NCBI GenBank assembly: GCA_022601275.1
Contig: JAHZIT010000106.1
Coordinates: forward strand, 1-38,589
Reading direction: 5' to 3'
Length of the DNA: 38,589 bases
Source: Actinomycetes bacterium
Lineage (GTDB): Bacteria > Actinomycetota > Actinomycetes > Mycobacteriales > Mycobacteriaceae
The stretch's first letter is position 1, and each line of letters begins with the position of its first letter. The position numbers and the translations under genes were made by a program. The notes below the pieces were generated by a model. That model was not told the origin of the DNA and did not search any database. It saw only the letters and a list, made by a program, of their open reading frames with translations. Below, one piece after another: positions 14,822-22,895 of this stretch.

Positions 14822-15718
14822 ATGACGCTGAACCAAACAACGAGCACACACACGCCCGAGGTCGAACGCGGGGTGAGCGACGCCGGGGTTCCCGCCCGCT
14901 CGCCGAAGTCGGATTGGGACGGAATGCTCGGACTCGGCCTGCTCGCCGGCCCCGCCAACGTGATCATGCAGCTCGCCCGTCCGGGCGTCGGGTACGGCGT
15001 GATGGAGAGTCCCGTCGAGAGCGGTCGGGTCGACTTGCATCCGATAAAGCGGGCGCGCACCACCTTCACCTACCTCGCGGTGTCCACGAGTGGTACCGAC
15101 GAGCAGAAGGCCGCGTTCCGTGATGCCGTCAATCGGGCGCACGCCCAGGTGTTCTCCACCGAGTCGAGTCCGGTGGAATACCACGCCTTCGACAAGGACC
15201 TGCAGCTTTGGGTCGGGGCGTGTCTCTACAAGGGCACCGTGGACGTATACCGGCTTTTGGTCGGCGAGATGGACGAGCAGACCGCGGATCAGATCTACCT
15301 GCAGGGCCGGTCGCTGGCGACCATGCTCCAGGTCCCCGAGGACATGTGGCCGGCCGATCGGGCGGCGTTCGACCGCTATTGGCAGAAATCCCTGGAGCAG
15401 GTGCGCATCGACGACGCGGTCCGCGACTACTTGTATCCGATCGCCGCGGCACGGCTGCGCGGGCTGACGCTGCCTTGGCCGTTGCGCGCCGGTTCGGAGA
15501 GTCTGGCGCTGCTGATCACCACAGGCTTTCTGCCACAACGGTTTCGCGACGAGATGCGGCTGCCCTGGGACGGGGCACGGCAGCAGCTCTTCGACCTGGT
15601 GATCGCCGCCCTGCGCACCGTCAACAACCTGGCGCCCGGCTTCGTGCGCCAGTTCCCGTTCAACGTGCTCCTCAAGGACGTCGACTGGCGCATCCGCACC
15701 GGCCGACCGCTGGTGTAG
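14822..15718 (+). CDS. MpaB/DUF2236-family oxygenase-like protein (Rv0276-like)
   Basis: A 298-residue protein of the DUF2236 / MpaB family, relatives of which include the latex-clearing protein and fungal heme oxygenases. Visible family segments are YHAFDKDLQLWVGACLYKGTVDVYRLL (about 120-146), the following acidic EMDEQTADQIY and the WPADRAAFDRYWQKSLEQV helix. In many members the LLWVHAT-type segment has a His that can bind heme; here the equivalent reads LWVGACL, so the His is replaced by Gly. ATG 14822 is supported by GAGGGGAG about six bases upstream. It is divergent from the TetR gene, probably its regulator, and its stop lies three bases from the end of the convergent hydrolase. Activity is therefore uncertain. 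Confidence 0.78.
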   Translation: MTLNQTTSTHTPEVERGVSDAGVPARSPKSDWDGMLGLGLLAGPANVIMQLARPGVGYGVMESPVESGRVDLHPIKRARTTFTYLAVSTSGTDEQKAAFRDAVNRAHAQVFSTESSPVEYHAFDKDLQLWVGACLYKGTVDVYRLLVGEMDEQTADQIYLQGRSLATMLQVPEDMWPADRAAFDRYWQKSLEQVRIDDAVRDYLYPIAAARLRGLTLPWPLRAGSESLALLITTGFLPQRFRDEMRLPWDGARQQLFDLVIAALRTVNNLAPGFVRQFPFNVLLKDVDWRIRTGRPLV

Positions 15719-15721
15719 CAC

Positions 15722-16954
15722 TCAGTCGAACATGAACTCGCTCATGAAGCGGGTCATCCGGCGTAGGTAGTCCGGCTGGCTGACGTGCAGCACGTGGTTG
15801 CCAGGGAACCAGTGGAATGCGCAGTGGTCCCAGTGCTTCCACAGCATTTCGGCCTGTTCCGGTGGTGCCAGTCGATCGCCCAGCCCGGCGATGATCAACC
15901 GCCTGTTCGTGGCCAGAAGTGGGCGATAGTTCAGCGGGGAGGAGTACATCGTCGCCGATTGGGACAGTTCCTTTTCGGTTCCGGCGATCAGACCACGAAG
16001 TGCAAGCATCTTGTTGGCCGGGAACCACTCGTCCAGCGCTCTGTCCGGGGTGACGACGGGCACGTTGGGAATCACCGCCTGGATCCTGTCGTCGACGCTG
16101 GCGATCAACGCGGAGGTATACCCGCCCAGCGACATTCCGGTCAGCGCGATGCGATCGACGCCGGTGAACTCCAGGTAGTCGATGACCGAACGGAAGTCAT
16201 GCACCGCCTGGGCCATCGCCTCGGCGAAACCTGCGCTGCCGTTGGCGAAATAGCCGTATCCGCTGAAGGGCGAGTGCTTTTCGGCGCGCTGTCCGTGGAA
16301 CGGAAGTGTGTAGAGCACCACGTCGTACCCGGAGCGGTAAAACCAGGGCAGCGAGAAGAACAGGCCGTTGAAGAGGTAAGCCGACCCCATGAAGCCGTGG
16401 ATCACGCACAGGGTGGGCCGCGGCCCGTCGCCATGACGCCAGTGCTGGGCATGGACGACGTTGTTCTGTTGGTAGCTGCGTTGCCGATCACGCAGGGCTG
16501 GGTTGATGGCCTCAAAGCCGCTGTGGAAGCGGATATTGCTCACATTTCCGTGCGCCAGCCATTCTGCGACCGGGTTGGCCGGGCGCGATGACACCCGCGG
16601 CAACGCCGTGGGTGCGGGGAAGGACAGCCCGGCATCCTTGGCGGAGGCCAGCTCCGCGTAGAACTTCAGATGCTCCTGCTCGGCCCGCGACTGCGACGGG
16701 CGCAACGCGCCGGCGACCTTCGGGACCATCGTGGCACTCAGCAGCGACGCGATGGAAGTGCGCAGCGCCAGATCGGCGACGGCCGAGGAGTCGACGATCA
16801 ACCGCTGCCGCAGCGTGAGGTCGACCCTTCGCGGCAAGCCGCGCGCGCCCGCATCCGCACCGGGGACATCTGGGACCGGGATGGGTGGCGCCTCTGCGTG
16901 GCTGATGAGCTGGGCCGTCCGCGGATGCGCACTGTCGGACTCCACGTTGTGCAT
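15722..16954 (-). CDS. Alpha/beta hydrolase with long N-terminal extension
   Basis: A 410-residue alpha/beta hydrolase. [10 protein letters not shown] is the oxyanion-side motif, [15 protein letters not shown] the nucleophile elbow (Ser about 275), [11 protein letters not shown] the acid loop and [14 protein letters not shown] the catalytic His. The first 170 residues precede the hydrolase core and are helical, with no signal peptide, so the enzyme is probably cytoplasmic. The C-terminus [11 protein letters not shown] is intact. ATG 16954 is the only good start, but no Shine-Dalgarno is visible. It is divergent from the methyltransferase gene with only 39 bp between them, meaning the promoters reach into coding sequence. 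Substrate is unknown; esters or lipids are likely. Confidence 0.82.
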   Translation of the reverse strand: MHNVESDSAHPRTAQLISHAEAPPIPVPDVPGADAGARGLPRRVDLTLRQRLIVDSSAVADLALRTSIASLLSATMVPKVAGALRPSQSRAEQEHLKFYAELASAKDAGLSFPAPTALPRVSSRPANPVAEWLAHGNVSNIRFHSGFEAINPALRDRQRSYQQNNVVHAQHWRHGDGPRPTLCVIHGFMGSAYLFNGLFFSLPWFYRSGYDVVLYTLPFHGQRAEKHSPFSGYGYFANGSAGFAEAMAQAVHDFRSVIDYLEFTGVDRIALTGMSLGGYTSALIASVDDRIQAVIPNVPVVTPDRALDEWFPANKMLALRGLIAGTEKELSQSATMYSSPLNYRPLLATNRRLIIAGLGDRLAPPEQAEMLWKHWDHCAFHWFPGNHVLHVSQPDYLRRMTRFMSEFMFD

Positions 16955-16993
16955 GCTAGCGCGGTCGGTTTGGCCGGGTGCCAGACTGGCGGC

Positions 16994-17758
16994 ATGTGGA
17001 GTCCGGACGCATACCTGGCCTTCGCCGATCAGCGGGGCAGGCCATTCGTGGATTTGCTGTCACGGGTCGGCAAACGAAACCCGCGTCGGGTTGTGGACCT
17101 CGGATGCGGGCCCGGCAATCTCACCGAGAGCCTGATCCGCCGGTGGCCCGGCGCTGAGATCGAGGCCTGGGACTCTTCTCCGGAGATGGTCGATGCGGCG
17201 CGGGAGCGGGGAGTGTCGGCCCGGGTCGGTGACGTGCGGGACTGGAATCCCGCGCCTGACACCGATGTCGTGGTCAGCAACGCAGCGCTGCAGTGGGTGC
17301 CCGAGCATCCCGAGCTGCTGGTGCGCTGGGCGGGTCGGCTGACCCCCGGAGCGTGGCTGGCCATTCAGGTGCCTGGCAACTTCGACGAGCCGTCGCATCA
17401 AGCGGTGCGTCACCTCGCTGCTCAGCCACAGTGGTCGGATGTTTTGCAGAATATCCCCTTGAACAGGTCCGACGTCGTACAATCGCCCGCCGGATATGCT
17501 GGGCTATTCCGAGACGCCGGGTGTGACGTCGATGCGTGGGAGACCACCTACATTCACGAGCTGACCGGCGTCAATCCGGTACTGGAGTGGATCACCGGAA
17601 CTGCGTTGCGGCCGGTCCGCGCCAGCCTGACCGACGAGCAGTGGGAGCAGTTCCGGGCGGAACTGATCCCGATGCTCGACTCCTCCTATCCGCTGCGCGC
17701 CGACGGTAGGACGTTCTTTCCGTTCCGGCGGGTGTTCACGGTGGCTCAGGTGAGCTGA
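16994..17758 (+). CDS. tam: Trans-aconitate 2-methyltransferase-like protein
   Basis: A 254-residue class I SAM-dependent methyltransferase. The start [25 protein letters not shown] is typical of Tam, which methylates trans-aconitate, a spontaneous by-product that inhibits aconitase. SAM motif I is [15 protein letters not shown] (about 34-48), the acidic motif [14 protein letters not shown], and [14 protein letters not shown] the motif IV/V region; GNFDEPSH, and the C-terminal [10 protein letters not shown], also match the family. ATG 16994 begins the homology; upstream sequence in frame belongs to the opposite-strand hydrolase. Cytosolic. In M. tuberculosis tam (Rv0294) is not adjacent to Rv0276, as I recall, so local order differs. 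Confidence 0.88.
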   Translation: MWSPDAYLAFADQRGRPFVDLLSRVGKRNPRRVVDLGCGPGNLTESLIRRWPGAEIEAWDSSPEMVDAARERGVSARVGDVRDWNPAPDTDVVVSNAALQWVPEHPELLVRWAGRLTPGAWLAIQVPGNFDEPSHQAVRHLAAQPQWSDVLQNIPLNRSDVVQSPAGYAGLFRDAGCDVDAWETTYIHELTGVNPVLEWITGTALRPVRASLTDEQWEQFRAELIPMLDSSYPLRADGRTFFPFRRVFTVAQVS

Positions 17759-17805
17759 CGCCGCCGCGTGGTCCGGACCGCGGCCGGTCAAACTCCAGCA
17801 AATGC

Positions 17806-17852
17806 CGAACGTCAGCAACTCTCGAACGCCAGCAACTCTCGAACGCCAGCAA
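17806..17852. repeat. 17-bp intergenic tandem repeat (2.8 copies)
   Basis: Units CGAACGTCAGCAACTCT (17806-17822), CGAACGCCAGCAACTCT (17823-17839) and a 13-base partial copy (17840-17852) lie 48 bp behind the methyltransferase stop. A GGTCCGGACC palindrome (17770-17779) precedes them and may end transcription. No coding role is apparent. Confidence 0.75.
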
Positions 17853-17900
17853 AGAATGCCTCTAGCTGGGCACATGAGCGCGGATACCAGAGACAGCACT

Positions 17901-17941
17901 TTTTACATAATCCCTTTTATGTTATGTTGATCACATATGTA
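17901..17941. promoter_or_regulatory. A/T-rich palindromic island upstream of the terminase-like gene
   Basis: Thirty of the forty bases 17901-17940 are A or T in an otherwise GC-rich window. The stretch holds ACATAA (17905-17910) paired with TTATGT (17917-17922), a perfect ACATATGT palindrome (17933-17940), and TGATCA (17928-17933). Overlapping TANNNT hexamers such as TATGTT are possible -10 boxes. The remaining part of the gap 17759-18046 shows no gene. Confidence 0.45.
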
Positions 17942-18046
17942 GGGTGAGCTGGCCGGTAGAAACGGGAGTCGACCATTTCACCAGGGGCGGTTCAATCTCG
18001 CCCCGCTCCCAGATGACGCGCGTTGCGGCTTGTGATCGGAGGGTTG

Positions 18047-18700
18047 GTGGCCAAAGTCAACCCCAACCGGCCCGCTCCGCCCAAGGGAACTCGTCTCGCC
18101 GGGGAGGCACTGTGGTCGGCGGTGCTCGACAGGTACGAGCTCGAGCATCACGAACTACTGCTCTTGCGTGAGATCGTCCGCTGCGTCGATGACCTGGATC
18201 GCCTGGCGAACTTATCTGCCAGGCAAGGAGCGATTACCGCCAACGGGGGTATCGACCCGGCGATCGCAGAAGCGCGTCAGATGCGAATAACCCTGGCCAC
18301 CCTCATCGGAGCACTGCGACTGCCGGCTGAAGACGAGCAGGCAGGTGACGAACCAAGCCTTCGCCGACCGCAGCGTCGGGCAGCCGTCCGCAGTGTCGAT
18401 CCCTATCCGGCGCCGATGGAACCACCAGCACCGCTGGACCGTGGCGCCGTTGCGCGCATCAATGTTGAGCCCATCCGGACGTCGGAGAGCCAACCCGTCT
18501 TGCGGGCCGTAACTCCACAGATGCCGGCTCCGCAGATGCCGGCTCCACAGATACTGCAGCCACGACGTCGCATTCCAGCCGGGAGCCCGGCAAATTCGAG
18601 CCAGATATCGGTGACCGAGCTGCTGGAAAGGCTCAGCGACGGTTGCGTGCCTGCCGACGATGGTGGTTCTGTACCTGCAGATGAGTCCGTCGGGAGATAA
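18047..18700 (+). CDS. Phage P27-type small terminase subunit-like protein (orphan)
   Basis: A 217-residue protein whose first half resembles phage P27-family small terminase subunits: PAPPKGTRLAGEALWSAVLDRYELEHHELLLLREIVRCVDDLDRL (about 8-52), then GGIDPAIAEARQMRITLATLIGALRLP, the helix that usually ends such proteins. In phages this subunit recognises DNA for packaging. Here no large terminase, portal or integrase follows; instead a 110-residue Pro/Gln/Arg-rich tail is appended, with a 15-bp repeat (18518-18532, 18533-18547) giving QMPAP twice. GTG 18047 lies just behind GGAGGG (18038-18043), spacing short; TTG 18023 and GTG 18032 are alternatives. The isolated position behind an A/T-rich island suggests a prophage relic kept or recruited by the host. 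The homology call is from pattern memory. Confidence 0.6.
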   Translation: MAKVNPNRPAPPKGTRLAGEALWSAVLDRYELEHHELLLLREIVRCVDDLDRLANLSARQGAITANGGIDPAIAEARQMRITLATLIGALRLPAEDEQAGDEPSLRRPQRRAAVRSVDPYPAPMEPPAPLDRGAVARINVEPIRTSESQPVLRAVTPQMPAPQMPAPQILQPRRRIPAGSPANSSQISVTELLERLSDGCVPADDGGSVPADESVGR

Positions 18701-18706
18701 CTCCCG
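18691..18706 (+). terminator. Hairpin with the stop codon in its loop
   Basis: CGGGAG (18691-18696), ATAA loop, CTCCCG (18701-18706): a perfect 6-bp stem whose loop carries the TAA of the terminase-like gene. There is no U-tract. It may terminate transcription or pause ribosomes at the stop. Confidence 0.4.
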
Positions 18707-18837
18707 GAGAGCTGGCCGACCACCGAATAAATACGAAGCAGAACTCCGAAGCACCTGCCGCCTGGTAGTCACGGTAGGTCAGCGGCGGCCCTGAACCTCA
18801 GCCCGTGGAATCGGGTGGTACAGATGGTCCGGTGCAC

Positions 18838-19551
18838 ATGCGCAGGGGCTGGCTGATCGGGACCGCCGTGGCGGCGGTCGGCATCTATGTGCTGATGTGG
18901 CTGGGGTTCACCCAGAACTGGACCTGGCTGGCGGGAGTCGACGCGTGGGCGCTGGAGCCGATGCGTCATCTCGGTGAGGCGAATCCTGGCTGGGTCACGG
19001 CCTGGAACGTCTTCTGCATTGTGCTGGGGCCGAACGCGATTCGGTTGGTTGTGCTCGTCGTGATCGGGGTTGCGCTGTTTCGGCGCAACGTCCGCCTCGC
19101 GATGTTTCTCGTGATCACTGTGGAGCTCAGCGCCCTGGTGACCGAGATCTGCAAGGCGCTGGCGGACCGGCCGCGGCCCGCCACCGCGTTGGTGAGCGCC
19201 TACGGGACCTCGTTCCCGTCCGGGCATGCGCTCGGCGTGACCGTCGCGGTACTGGCGCTACTCACGGTGGCACTTCCCGCGGTGCCCGCCTCTCGCCGCG
19301 GCTGGCTGATCGCGGCGGGGGTCTTGCTCGTCGTGGGGATCGGCGTCGGCCGGGTGATTCTCAATGTGCACCACCCCTCGGATGTGATCGCGGGATGGGC
19401 GCTGGGATACGCGTACTACGTTGCCTGCCTCCTACTGCTGCCGCCGCGGCTCCGAATCGCAGATTCTCCAGACCGCGGGCCGTCAGACACCCGACAGGGC
19501 GGCGTCGCGCCACCGGACGAAATAGCGGCAATGCCCGACGGCGCACGCTGA
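18838..19551 (+). CDS. PAP2-family membrane phosphatase (Rv0308-like)
   Basis: A 237-residue integral membrane phosphatase of the PAP2 superfamily. All three catalytic motifs are present: KALADRPRP, SFPSGHALG, and GRVILNVHHPSDVIAGW, where R, H and D are the active-site residues. About five to six transmembrane helices surround them. Such enzymes dephosphorylate lipid phosphates, for example phosphatidic acid or polyprenyl pyrophosphate, on the outer face of the membrane. The C-terminal 35 residues are polar and probably cytoplasmic. I start at ATG 18838 directly before MRRGWLIG; GTG 18805 is an alternative and neither has a good Shine-Dalgarno. With the next three genes it reproduces the Rv0308-Rv0312 neighbourhood as I recall it. 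Confidence 0.87.
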   Translation: MRRGWLIGTAVAAVGIYVLMWLGFTQNWTWLAGVDAWALEPMRHLGEANPGWVTAWNVFCIVLGPNAIRLVVLVVIGVALFRRNVRLAMFLVITVELSALVTEICKALADRPRPATALVSAYGTSFPSGHALGVTVAVLALLTVALPAVPASRRGWLIAAGVLLVVGIGVGRVILNVHHPSDVIAGWALGYAYYVACLLLLPPRLRIADSPDRGPSDTRQGGVAPPDEIAAMPDGAR

Positions 19552-19669
19552 AGTCGGCACCGACACCGAAGTCGCCGCCACCACCGCGTGGCCCGCGACC
19601 GGTGCCCTCTTTTGAGATCGTGTCCGAATCTTTACGCCCGGTATGGCCCCGGTCGGCGACTATGGAGCG

Positions 19670-20341
19670 GTGCGCCGAGTGCTGAAGCTGGTAGTCGCGG
19701 CGGCGGTCTGCCTGCTGTTGGGCTCGGTGGCAGCGCCGCACGCGATGGCAGAGTTCACGCCGTGGTTCGCCCGCTCGGTTGGCGGGGCCACCCAGGTGCT
19801 GTCCGTCACCGGGGTGGGCGGTTCGGACGCCAAACTCGACGTGTGGGAGCGGACCCCCGCCGGCTGGCAGCCGGTGGCCGGGGGTGTGGGCATCCCGGCG
19901 AAGATCGGCGCAAAGGGCATGTCGCCTGACCACTTCGACGGTTCGATGATGACGCCGAAGGGCGTCTACACCCTCGATTTCGCCTTCGGCACCGAACCCA
20001 ACCCCGGCGGCGGCCTACCGTATGTCCAGGTGGGCCCCGACCATTGGTGGGACGGCGACATGAAGAGCCCCACCTATAACACGATGCAGGTGTGCAAGAA
20101 GGATCAGTGCCCGTTCAACACCTCCCTGAGCGCGGGAACCGAGAACCTGGAGATTCCGCAATACGCTCACTCGGTGGTGATGGGTGTCAACAAGGAGCGG
20201 ATCCCCGGCAAGGGCGGAGCGTTCTTCGTACACAGCACCGATGGCGGGCCTACTGCGGGCTGTGTGGCGATCGATGACGCGACGCTCGTCAAGATCATGC
20301 GGTGGCTACGGCCCGGCGCGATGATCGCGATCACCGAATAG
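19670..20341 (+). CDS. Exported L,D-transpeptidase-like (YkuD-type) protein (Rv0309-like)
   Basis: A 223-residue exported protein. The N-terminus VRRVLKLVVAAAVCLLLGSV, then APHAMA-EF, is a Sec signal peptide with probable cleavage after AMA. The mature part carries FFVHSTDGGPTAGCVAIDD, with His (about 188) and Cys (about 198) of a YkuD-like catalytic site, so a peptidoglycan L,D-transpeptidase or related hydrolase is likely. GGGLPYVQVGPDHWWDGD and QVCKKDQCPF are conserved in the family branch and include a possible disulfide pair. I choose GTG 19670 because it gives a normal signal peptide; ATG 19643 would add nine residues. Its stop TAG abuts the stop of the opposite-strand gene with no base between. 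Probably acts in the cell wall. Confidence 0.82.
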   Translation: MRRVLKLVVAAAVCLLLGSVAAPHAMAEFTPWFARSVGGATQVLSVTGVGGSDAKLDVWERTPAGWQPVAGGVGIPAKIGAKGMSPDHFDGSMMTPKGVYTLDFAFGTEPNPGGGLPYVQVGPDHWWDGDMKSPTYNTMQVCKKDQCPFNTSLSAGTENLEIPQYAHSVVMGVNKERIPGKGGAFFVHSTDGGPTAGCVAIDDATLVKIMRWLRPGAMIAITE

Positions 20342-20809
20342 TCAGATGTTCAGGGCGCGGCCGGCCTTGACCTTGAAGTTCAAACCCTCCAACGACATTG
20401 TGGCGTCGTAGGTGCGGTCGTAGCCGGTTTCGCAGATTTTCCAGCCGCTCTCCGTCCTGCGGTATCTGTCGTGGTAAAAACCCGCGCCGATCAGCATGAA
20501 GTTGAAGGCAGGTGCGATCACACGGTCCTGTAGGTACCAGGTCGCGCGGGCCTCGTTGCCGTCGACAGTGATCTCGGGATGGTTCACCCGGTGCTCGGTG
20601 AGGATGTCAGATCCCAGGGACTTACGCATGAAGCCGACAAGTTCGTCGCGGCTGGTGAAAAGGTGCTCTTCGCCGAGCGACTCGCCATATCGGCCGACCA
20701 CGTCCTCGGTGAGGGTGTCGGCGAACTCATCCCAGTGTTTGGTGTCGAGAGCGCGGAGATACCGGTACTTGACCTGCTTGATGTCTGCGATGTCACCCAT
20801 GGCCGCCAT
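20342..20809 (-). CDS. SnoaL/NTF2-like protein (Rv0310c-like)
   Basis: A 155-residue single-domain protein of the SnoaL-like NTF2 fold. The start IADIKQVKYRYLRALDTKHWDEFADTLTEDVV, then RDELVGFMRKSL and THRV-type HRVNHPEITVDGNEARATWYLQDRV, followed by YHDRYRRTESGWKI, is the standard cone fold and resembles bile-acid 7-alpha-dehydratase and scytalone-dehydratase-like proteins. A dehydratase or isomerase on a small hydrophobic molecule is likely, but substrate is unknown. ATG 20809 or 20800 are both possible; no clear Shine-Dalgarno. It is exactly back to back with the YkuD-type gene (stops at 20339-20341 and 20342-20344) and divergent from the Hsp70-like gene. Confidence 0.8.
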   Translation of the reverse strand: MAAMGDIADIKQVKYRYLRALDTKHWDEFADTLTEDVVGRYGESLGEEHLFTSRDELVGFMRKSLGSDILTEHRVNHPEITVDGNEARATWYLQDRVIAPAFNFMLIGAGFYHDRYRRTESGWKICETGYDRTYDATMSLEGLNFKVKAGRALNI

Positions 20810-20873
20810 TGCAGCACACCCGGCATCCCGCCAAGGCGCCGAGTGTCTAACCGGCTGGTGACGATTCGGGCGC

Positions 20874-20879
20874 TATCGT
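20874..20879 (+). promoter_or_regulatory. Candidate -10 box for Hsp70-like gene
   Basis: TATCGT fits TANNNT and ends ten bases before the ATG at 20890, so a transcript starting six to seven bases downstream would have a leader of only three to four bases. No Shine-Dalgarno is present. Confidence 0.35.
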
Positions 20880-20889
20880 GGCCTGGGTC

Positions 20890-22845
20890 ATGAACGATCC
20901 TCTGGGGTTGTCCGTCGGGACGACCAACCTCGTCGCGGCGAGCGTCGGGCATCAACCGGTGAGCCGCCGCTCCGTTCTGACCCTGTTCGACCACGCTGCT
21001 CCCGAGGTCGGCACTCCCGAAAAAGATGCGACAGCATCCGGGGCGATGGTGTTGTCCGGGTTCGTCGACCGCGTCGGTGATCCGGTGCCGCTGGTTGCCG
21101 AGGACGGCGCGACCTACCCCGCCGAACAGCTGTTGGTGGAAGCGCTGGAGGCGATGGCCGGGCTGAACTCGGCCGCACCGGGCAACTCGATGCCGGCCCC
21201 GGTGATCGCTGTCCCCTCGTACTGGAGTCCGACGATGTCGGGCGCGCTGCAGGCCGCGTTGGGACCGAGTGAGGTCCTGAACCCAGGTGGTGTGGCGCCA
21301 CGTTTGATTCCCGACGCGGTGGCCGCCTTGACGGCGCTGAACGTCAGCCCGGGCATCGACCGTCGCGGCATTGTGGCTCTGCTGGACTTCGGTGGCGGTG
21401 GCACCAGCATCACCCTCGCCGACGCAGCCTCGGCGTTCGAGGTGATCGACGGTACGGACCGAATCCCTGAATTTGCCGGTGATCAGATTGATCAGGCGTT
21501 GCTCAGCCATGTGCTGGAGGGAATCAGCGGTGAGCGCGATGTCGAACCCGGCCAGACGGCGGCGGTCGGATCACTGGCCCTGTTGCGAGAGCAGTGTCGC
21601 TCGGCCAAGGAGCGACTGTCTCGAGACACCGTCACCGAGTTGACCGTCGACCTGCCCGACCACCGCGATGACATCCGGGTGACGCGAGACGAGTTGGAGG
21701 ACCTGGTTGAGCGGCCCCTGGAAGGTGTCGTCGCTGCACTCGAAGACATGTTGGCGCGCAACAACATCGGCTGGGATGCAGTCTCCACGGTGGCTCTGGT
21801 CGGTGGTGGTGCGAGCATTCCGCTTGTAGTGCGGCGCATCTCGGAGCGGTCCCAATCCGCTGTTGTCACCAGCACACAGCCCGGCCTCGATGCGGGGATG
21901 GGTGCTGCGCTTCTTGTCGCCCAGTCGCCGGAGGCAGACTTGGCCACCGAGGTCGCGCCGGTGGCATCTTCCCCCGCTTTGGCCTGGTCGCAGGACGGCG
22001 AACCCGACGACGTTGTCCCCTATTCGGGAGCCGACTATTCGGCAGCCGACTCATATGCCGGAGCCGACTCTTATGCCGGGGCCGATGACGTATCACCTAA
22101 CCCGTACGGGTCCGCTGAAGATGTCACTGCGACTTCTGAACCCGAGTCTCGGGCTCAGGACGACGTCAAGCCCTGGCAGCGCCTGCCGATGTCGGCGATC
22201 GGAATCTTGGCGGCGGTCGCCCTGGTGGCGGTGGGCGGTGTCACGATCGCGTTGACCAGTACCGAAGGCGGTGACCGGGAGCAGCCTCAACCCCGGAACG
22301 CTCCCTTGAGCAGCGCCTTCACTCCGTCCGATCCGCCGGCGGAAACGATCACCCTCAACAATCAGCCGGCGCAGAACCCGTCGGAACCGACTGCCGCGGT
22401 CGATCCGTCGAGCCCCGTCGCCACGACGACTCTGACCACCACTGCCGCGCCCACGACCAGCACCACATCGCCGACAACTACCACCACCACGACCACGACG
22501 ACAACCACCACGACGACAACTACCACCACCACGACGCCCACCACCACGCAGCCGACGACCACGCAGCCGACGACCACGCAGCCGGCGACCACGCCGGCGA
22601 CCACTCAGGCAGCGCCGACGACCACGCCGGCGACGACTCAGGCGCCGCCGACCACTCAGGCAGCGCCGACAACTCAGGCGCCGCCGACAACTCAGGCAGC
22701 GCCACAGACACCCACGGCTACGCCGGCGACTGCCGCGCCGTTGACCAGCGCGGCGGCTGCAGAACGCGCGGCACCGGCGATCACGACGTCGCTGCTTCCG
22801 ATTCCACCCGCTGAGGTGCCCATCCCGATTCCGGACGGCACTTAG
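20890..22845 (+). CDS. Membrane-anchored Hsp70/actin-fold protein with Thr-Pro-rich tail (Rv0312-like)
   Basis: A 651-residue protein in three parts. Residues 1-about 345 form a degenerate Hsp70-like ATPase fold: LGLSVGTTNLVAASV for phosphate loop 1, LLDFGGGGTSITLA (about 165-177) for loop 2, and VALVGGGASIPLVVRRI (about 301-317) for the adenosine motif. An acidic Ser/Tyr/Ala linker with SYAGAD repeats follows. A single transmembrane helix is at about 434-457 (SAIGILAAVALVAVGGVTIAL). The exterior part is Thr/Pro-rich, including an uninterrupted stretch of about twenty threonines, and ends PIPDGT. By topology the ATPase is cytoplasmic and the mucin-like tail lies in the wall. No Hsp70 substrate-binding domain is present. 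ATG 20890 precedes the fold directly. A long hairpin follows the gene. Role unknown. Confidence 0.85.
   Translation: MNDPLGLSVGTTNLVAASVGHQPVSRRSVLTLFDHAAPEVGTPEKDATASGAMVLSGFVDRVGDPVPLVAEDGATYPAEQLLVEALEAMAGLNSAAPGNSMPAPVIAVPSYWSPTMSGALQAALGPSEVLNPGGVAPRLIPDAVAALTALNVSPGIDRRGIVALLDFGGGGTSITLADAASAFEVIDGTDRIPEFAGDQIDQALLSHVLEGISGERDVEPGQTAAVGSLALLREQCRSAKERLSRDTVTELTVDLPDHRDDIRVTRDELEDLVERPLEGVVAALEDMLARNNIGWDAVSTVALVGGGASIPLVVRRISERSQSAVVTSTQPGLDAGMGAALLVAQSPEADLATEVAPVASSPALAWSQDGEPDDVVPYSGADYSAADSYAGADSYAGADDVSPNPYGSAEDVTATSEPESRAQDDVKPWQRLPMSAIGILAAVALVAVGGVTIALTSTEGGDREQPQPRNAPLSSAFTPSDPPAETITLNNQPAQNPSEPTAAVDPSSPVATTTLTTTAAPTTSTTSPTTTTTTTTTTTTTTTTTTTTTPTTTQPTTTQPTTTQPATTPATTQAAPTTTPATTQAPPTTQAAPTTQAPPTTQAAPQTPTATPATAAPLTSAAAAERAAPAITTSLLPIPPAEVPIPIPDGT
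22546..22590. repeat. 15-bp repeats in the Thr-rich tail
   Basis: Three consecutive 15-bp units (ACGCAGCCGACGACC, twice perfect, the third with one change) encode TQPTT. They follow a longer low-complexity ACC/ACG/ACA run from about 22430. The tail's length is likely to vary by slippage. Confidence 0.8.
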
Positions 22846-22859
22846 CAGTCCGGAATCGG
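22825..22859. terminator. Strong 12-bp hairpin between convergent genes
   Basis: CCGATTCCGGAC (22825-22836) and GTCCGGAATCGG (22848-22859) pair perfectly around an 11-base loop that contains the TAG stop (22843-22845) of the Hsp70-like gene. The convergent flavoenzyme gene ends at 22896. This is the best terminator candidate in the window, acting in both directions. Confidence 0.7.
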
Positions 22860-22895
22860 CCCAGTAATCTCAGCTGATGGTGACCGCCGGCGCAG

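Noticed and set aside
22430..22720. CRISPR-like or satellite array in Thr codons
   Set aside because: It is an in-frame ACC/ACG/ACA and TQPTT run inside a coding gene, with no spacers.
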